Shown here one piece after another: positions 6,882-10,315 of a DNA stretch of 10,315 nucleotides. The DNA comes from JBEAUL01 sp041161475 (GTDB lineage: Bacteria > Pseudomonadota > Gammaproteobacteria > UBA6186 > Azoamicaceae). Position numbers and translations under genes: made by a program. The notes under the pieces are model-generated. The model saw only the letters and a program-made list of their open reading frames with translations. It searched no databases and had not been told where the DNA came from. The stretch covers positions 1 to 10,315 of the forward strand of contig JBEAUL010000022.1 of assembly GCA_041161475.1 (NCBI GenBank), written 5' to 3'. Within the stretch, counting starts at the first letter, position 1; each line of letters starts with the position of its first letter.

Positions 6882-8018
6882 TTAAAAATATTTTTTCAGA
6901 TCAAAGGTCGATAAAAATTCAATTAAGCTTTTAACTTGAATGCCCTGAGGGGTATCAAAAGGCTTTTTGAGATGCAGTACGAGTTGTATGCAGGTGATGT
7001 CTTTTAGATAATGTCTAAAAAAATGAAAGCTTTTGCTTGGGCGATCGTCAGCAGATTTTACTTCGATTGCAAGTACAGGTTTTTCATCAATCGTGATTAA
7101 AAAATCAATTTCATGCCCATCTTTTGTCCGAAGATAGTGGAGCCCAGCTTTCACCCCTTCAGTGTCTTCTATAAAATGAATTTCTTTAAGCAATGCCGTT
7201 GCAACTAAGTTTTCAAGTCTTGCTCCTTTATCCGGTACTCGAGCAATATCAAAGAAATAAAATTTGGGCTCTTTTAATAAAGAACGAGCAATATTATGAT
7301 GATAAGGCGTTACTCTAAAAATGAGATAAAAATTTTCTAGTAACTGTAGCCATGTTTTAATAGTTTTAGGATCTACTTGTAAGTCTACTGATAAATTATG
7401 ATAGGAAACAGAGCTGGCTGTTCTAGGTTTTAGTAGTTCTATCAATAATTCAATAGATTGTATTGAACGGATTGCATATAAATCTAAAAAATCTTGTCTT
7501 AAGATAATATCTAAATGTGTTTTTTGCCAACGTCGATAATCGCGCTGTGTTCCTTTTAAGAAAGGTTCAGGGAATCCACCGAATTGGATTAAATGCTCAA
7601 ATGCCAATCCTAAATCAGCATTCCAAAATAAGATAGCTTCTTTTAAATCAATTGGGTGTAGTCGAAAATGAAAATAACGACCAGCCAAAGAATCACCTAC
7701 TTTGCTAAAGGCATCCATATTTGCACTGCCTGTGACCAGTAGCCTTGGGCGTACACCTTCTGTATCAAAAATACCTTTCAGCCATCTTTTCCAGTTAGGC
7801 ATTTTATGTAATTCATCAAAAATGATGGCTTCTTGAGAACGAGGCCACTCTTTTTTAGCAAGGGAAAGCCTATCTTCTGCTACATCGTAGTTTAAATAAC
7901 TGTAGTGCTGAAAAAGTTGCTTACTGAGCGTTGTTTTGCCGGATTGTCTTGGGCCACTGATTAATACAATTTTTGATTGACTGTCTTCATAAAGATAAGG
8001 CTGTAAATATCTTTCCAC
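6882..8018 (-). CDS. AAA-family ATPase with C-terminal DUF4143 domain
   Basis: The 378-residue protein has the usual two-part layout of this widespread, poorly understood family. An N-terminal AAA_14-type ATPase (about 1-130) carries Walker A SGPRQSGKT (21-29), Walker B AIIFDELHK (64-72) and the sensor-like segment LLVTGSAN (93-100). A winged-helix-like middle part (about 200-235) is followed by a DUF4143 domain. That domain ends in a PD-(D/E)XK-like core with Glu269, Asp305 in GHEIDFLI, and Glu319/Lys321 in AIEVKS. The GTG start at 8018 is supported by AAAGG 7 bases before it and by a promoter about 45 bases upstream. Spot counts show 23-27% GC in several internal stretches, well below the neighbouring anmK (about 50% in a sampled line), which hints at transfer. 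Defence, toxin-antitoxin-like or mobile functions have been suggested for relatives. None can be assigned here. Confidence 0.85.
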   Translation of the reverse strand: MERYLQPYLYEDSQSKIVLISGPRQSGKTTLSKQLFQHYSYLNYDVAEDRLSLAKKEWPRSQEAIIFDELHKMPNWKRWLKGIFDTEGVRPRLLVTGSANMDAFSKVGDSLAGRYFHFRLHPIDLKEAILFWNADLGLAFEHLIQFGGFPEPFLKGTQRDYRRWQKTHLDIILRQDFLDLYAIRSIQSIELLIELLKPRTASSVSYHNLSVDLQVDPKTIKTWLQLLENFYLIFRVTPYHHNIARSLLKEPKFYFFDIARVPDKGARLENLVATALLKEIHFIEDTEGVKAGLHYLRTKDGHEIDFLITIDEKPVLAIEVKSADDRPSKSFHFFRHYLKDITCIQLVLHLKKPFDTPQGIQVKSLIEFLSTFDLKKYF

Positions 8019-8055
8019 GGTATTACCTTTGCTTATAATATAAATTGAGCATATA

Positions 8056-8119
8056 CGACTATTATGGCGTAAATTCCCGAAAAGTCAAGACTTTTCGGGA
8101 ATTTACGCCATAATAGTCG
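8056..8119. repeat. Perfect inverted repeat, 31-base arms with 2-base spacer
   Basis: The arms 8056-8086 and 8089-8119 are exact reverse complements with only AA between them (8087-8088). The symmetry stops abruptly at both outer ends. The arms begin and end with CGACTATTATGGCG and include CCCGAAAAGTC next to the centre. No T-run follows on either strand, so it is not an ordinary terminator. It fills the gap between anmK and the ATPase gene and includes the ATPase promoter. A repeat this long and perfect, beside an AT-rich gene, resembles a mobile palindromic element or a large operator. It could extrude as a cruciform. Confidence 0.9.
8061..8088 (-). promoter_or_regulatory. Promoter inside the inverted repeat, reading into the ATPase gene
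   Basis: On the minus strand, TTGACT (8088 to 8083) is followed after 16 bases by CATAAT (8066 to 8061); each box matches five of six consensus bases. The start of transcription would fall near 8054, giving a leader of about 36 bases before the GTG at 8018. The TT of the -35 box comes from the 2-base spacer. The mirror-image position on the plus strand therefore reads AAGACT and is a poor -35, so the promoter is directional although the repeat is symmetric. Confidence 0.6.
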
Positions 8120-8145
8120 AGTCCTTAAAGGCAATTGGCTGAATT

Positions 8146-9507
8146 TTAAATATTTTTGCTTAAGCCTCCATAAAAGCTTAAAAGTTTCATATTTTGTGAC
8201 TCTTTTTTTGGCACAACCTGGTGAATCGTTCCCCCCGTTAAAGGAAAAGGAACACGGGTTGTACCAGGAAAGCTGATGGGTTGATTATTCAGTCGGCGAA
8301 CGGCTAAATAGGCAAATATTTCCGCTTCCATATACTGCGTACTCCAGCCAATGTCATCTGCATGGTATACAGTGGTATCGCTCCCCAATTTTGCCTGTAG
8401 ACGTTGTTTAAAGGCTTGATAAATAACTGGATTTTTCCATCCTCCACCCGCTAAGACCCAATGCTTGGGTAAATTATCGGCAACAGAAGGCAACAATGCC
8501 AGGCTACGTACAATACTGTCTGCAGTAAATGCGGCCAAGGTATGGCAAGCATCTGGTAATGAAAGTGTATTAAGGGCAGAGATAAGCTTTAAGTCTCCAT
8601 AATCTAAGGATTTGGGTGGCAATTGATCAAAATAATTTTTTCCATTTTTTATAAGCGTTTCCTGATAGAGGGCTTCTAGTACGTTTTCGTGTATGCGCCC
8701 TTGTTTGGCGTATTGTCCGTCTTTATCAAAACTGTCTTCTCCATGTGTTCGCTGTTTGACCAGCTGATCGAGCAGTGCATTTCCTGGGCCTGTGTCAAAA
8801 GCAATCAAATCCTCGGGGTTATCGTTCGGGATAACTGTTATATTCGCGATTCCCCCGCAATTCACAACAGCAAGCGGTATTTGATTGTCTCGTATGCTGA
8901 GTGCTTGGTGGTATAAGGGTGCAAAGGGCGCACCTTGTCCTCCAGCAGCGACATCTTCTCGGCGAAAATCATTGACAACTGTGATCTGTAGATCGGTTGC
9001 CAAGGCAGCGCCATCGCCCATTGCAATGGATATGCCCATGTCAGGCTGATGAAACAAGGTTTGTCCGTGATATCCGATGACTTGAACATTTTGGGCTGAT
9101 ACATTGGCCTGTTGTAGCAATTGTTTGATCAATTGTGTGTGTAAAGCGGTGCTGTGTGTGACGACCGTAGACAGGGCAATGTCATCCATCACGGGATGCG
9201 GAACGCTATTTTTTAAATAGGTGGATAATACTTCATAATGTGCGGTGATATCCGATTGCGAGATATGTAAGCCATACTGTAAATAGTCTCGTATTCCTTC
9301 TGGGTATCGCACAACAGCCATCTGCCAATTTCCTTGGCACTGTCGAACAGTGTATTCTGCTGCTTTCAGTAAGGTTTTAAATGCCGGATCGTAATCCATG
9401 CTGATTCCAGCGATGGTCTGTAGATGGTGAGGTGTTCCATCGGTCTCAATGAGTGCAGCATCAATGCCATCCATAGAAGTGCCACTCATCAAACCGATAC
9501 TCAACAT
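8146..9507 (-). CDS. anmK: Anhydro-N-acetylmuramic acid kinase
   Basis: AnmK phosphorylates and opens 1,6-anhydro-N-acetylmuramic acid to N-acetylmuramate 6-phosphate in the cytoplasm, a step of peptidoglycan recycling. Family signatures are complete: N-terminal GLMSGTSMDGIDAAL (5-19), GYHGQT (145-150), VNDFRREDVAAGGQGAPFAP (178-197) with the catalytic Asp of the NDFR motif, NCGGIANIT (216-224), FDTGPGN (237-243), LAGGGWKNP and GWSTQYMEAEIFAYLAVR. AAGGA lies 6 bases before the ATG at 9507. At 453 residues it is much longer than E. coli AnmK (369). Extra sequence lies mainly between about 50 and 115, plus a roughly 20-residue tail after TGGTIHQV. The tail runs up to the inverted repeat region. 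The start is 9 bases after the upstream VgrG-like gene, suggesting a shared transcript. Part of its 5' end is repeated at the right edge. Confidence 0.95.
   Translation of the reverse strand: MLSIGLMSGTSMDGIDAALIETDGTPHHLQTIAGISMDYDPAFKTLLKAAEYTVRQCQGNWQMAVVRYPEGIRDYLQYGLHISQSDITAHYEVLSTYLKNSVPHPVMDDIALSTVVTHSTALHTQLIKQLLQQANVSAQNVQVIGYHGQTLFHQPDMGISIAMGDGAALATDLQITVVNDFRREDVAAGGQGAPFAPLYHQALSIRDNQIPLAVVNCGGIANITVIPNDNPEDLIAFDTGPGNALLDQLVKQRTHGEDSFDKDGQYAKQGRIHENVLEALYQETLIKNGKNYFDQLPPKSLDYGDLKLISALNTLSLPDACHTLAAFTADSIVRSLALLPSVADNLPKHWVLAGGGWKNPVIYQAFKQRLQAKLGSDTTVYHADDIGWSTQYMEAEIFAYLAVRRLNNQPISFPGTTRVPFPLTGGTIHQVVPKKESQNMKLLSFYGGLSKNI
9426..9489. repeat. 64-base direct repeat, copy inside anmK
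   Basis: This stretch encodes AnmK residues from MSGTS to the first H of GTPHH. It is identical, base for base, to the last 64 bases of the window (10252-10315). The bases just left of the two copies differ (T versus C). The right limit is unknown because the second copy reaches the window edge. Confidence 0.95.
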
Positions 9508-9516
9508 GGGATTTCC

Positions 9517-10311
9517 TTAGTTTGTTTGTTCATGATCGGTATGTATGGCAATATTGGGTGCTTCAATCAAAAAATGCTTTGCGTATAAGCTGGTGATACC
9601 CGAAGCATCTAATTGGCATTGTGTGTTTCCTTGGTTCAAGAAGAAGGGCGTGTCTCCTATGCTTGAGACATGGATATTAGCCGCCTGTATGCGGTAATCT
9701 TCGGTCCAGCATTCTATAGAATCATTGGCGGTGAGTGAAAAGATTTTTTTTGCAGACCAACGTAATCTTTGGGTTTGTATTTGACTGTCTGTTTCAGACA
9801 TTATTCTCAGATCTTTTTCGGCATTCAGACGTGCTTCATGACTGGTGATATCTATGTTTTTTTTAGAGAGTAGGGTGTACGCTCCATTGATGGTATGTTC
9901 AATATTTTGTTGTGCAAAACGATAAGTATTTTTTTTGGCATCAATGTTTAAGTTTTGTCCAGAAAACAGGTGGATGGCTTGTTTTTTTGAGGTAAATAAC
10001 AGGCTATTATCGAGTGTATTTTCAGTGATCCGGACTTCATTATTCTGTTGATGGGTAAATAAGGCTGTGTAACCCGTATTTGGGTTGTCATCTGCTTCGA
10101 AGGTATTTTCTTGGTAGCTACGGAGGCGATGACAGCTGGGACGCGCTGTGTCCGCAGGGGCAGGATTTTCGGCATTAGGTAAGGTGCCCACAATGGTTGC
10201 CTCGTGTCCACCTGTTGGCGTATTTTTAAGGGTAACAACCACTTGTGTGCCGGTGAGGTGTTCCATCGGTCTCAATGAGTGCAGCATCAATGCCATCCAT
10301 AGAAGTGCCAC
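9517..10311 (-). CDS. vgrG: VgrG-like type VI spike protein, C-terminal part, fused to a repeated anmK fragment
   Basis: VgrG proteins form the trimeric tip of the type VI secretion needle. The real gene sequence visible here runs from the 10251/10252 junction to the TAA at 9517. It begins GTQVVVTLKNTPTGGHEATIVGTLPNAENPAP, matching the end of the gp5-like OB fold in VgrG, where a pattern like GTEVxVxFxxGDPDxPxIxGxxxNAxNxPP is usual. NNEVRI then recalls the NELRFxD segment. A long run of short beta repeats follows and ends with QCQLDASGIT and LIEAPNIAI, typical of the needle. The first 20 codons of the open frame (GTG at 10311, MALLWMALML) come from the repeated anmK DNA read in another frame, so they are not native. 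The native N-terminal two thirds are missing. A phage baseplate relative is possible. No other type VI genes are in view. Confidence 0.65.
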   Translation of the reverse strand: MALLWMALMLHSLRPMEHLTGTQVVVTLKNTPTGGHEATIVGTLPNAENPAPADTARPSCHRLRSYQENTFEADDNPNTGYTALFTHQQNNEVRITENTLDNSLLFTSKKQAIHLFSGQNLNIDAKKNTYRFAQQNIEHTINGAYTLLSKKNIDITSHEARLNAEKDLRIMSETDSQIQTQRLRWSAKKIFSLTANDSIECWTEDYRIQAANIHVSSIGDTPFFLNQGNTQCQLDASGITSLYAKHFLIEAPNIAIHTDHEQTN

Positions 10312-10315
10312 TCAT
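10252..10315. repeat. 64-base direct repeat, copy at the window's right edge
   Basis: This is an exact copy of 9426-9489, in the same orientation, 826 bases away. In the anmK frame it reads MSGTSMDGIDAALIETDGTPH and then runs into the VgrG-like sequence and stops after RHTSGCYP. It is therefore a broken anmK beginning. It may be a genuine tandem duplication end or an assembly-graph artefact. Confidence 0.95.

Noticed and set aside
6878..6902. Inverted repeat GATCT...AGATC with an AT-rich inner stem at the 3' end of the ATPase gene
   Set aside because: It is almost all A and T with a mismatch, overlaps coding sequence and has no GC stem, so it may be chance.
8056..8119. Palindrome as a rho-independent terminator of anmK
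   Set aside because: No run of T follows the hairpin on the minus strand; the sequence after it is mixed and leads into the ATPase gene leader. Some effect on read-through is still possible.
6872..8157. GCTGA plus AAATATTTTT found on both sides of the ATPase unit (6872-6895 and 8138-8157) as possible insertion repeats
   Set aside because: The match is broken and mostly in AT-rich sequence, and spacing differs between copies, so it is not good evidence for a target duplication.

Overview
The window looks like chromosomal DNA of a gammaproteobacterium of moderate to low GC. The gene families (ParC, PotABCD, AnmK, a DUF1653 protein) match gammaproteobacterial forms. A secreted, eukaryote-like tyrosine phosphatase and a VgrG-like tip protein suggest a host-associated or intracellular lineage, perhaps Legionellales/Coxiella-like. 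That placement is inferred from gene content and style, not from a marker-gene search.

Left part, plus strand (1-2618): the 3' part of parC (topoisomerase IV subunit A, open at the left edge), then a small DUF1653 gene 4 bases after its stop, then an exported protein with a classical protein tyrosine phosphatase domain. A perfect 20-base palindrome covers the phosphatase stop codon.

Middle part, plus strand (2644-6843): a candidate sigma70 promoter, then a tightly packed spermidine/putrescine ABC transporter operon potA-potB-potC-potD. potA/potB are 4 bases apart, potB/potC share ATGA, and potC/potD overlap by 10 bases. A 92-residue DUF2103-like gene sits directly behind potD. I chose internal starts for potA, potB and potD because ribosome binding sites and family lengths support them. 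PotD lacks several residues known to contact polyamine in E. coli PotD.

Right part, minus strand (6882-10315): from the right edge leftwards come the C-terminal part of a VgrG-like protein, anmK (anhydro-N-acetylmuramic acid kinase) 9 bases after it, a perfect 31-base-arm inverted repeat with a promoter inside it, and an AT-rich AAA ATPase/DUF4143 gene driven by that promoter. The palindrome plus ATPase looks like an acquired unit. The last 64 bases of the window exactly repeat an internal part of anmK (9426-9489), which cuts the VgrG-like gene. This is either a real 826-base tandem duplication or an assembly artefact at a contig end.

Gene-free stretches are all short: 2619-2717 holds the promoter, 6844-6881 holds nothing convincing, and 8019-8145 holds the inverted repeat and promoter. 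No rRNA, tRNA or CRISPR array was recognised.
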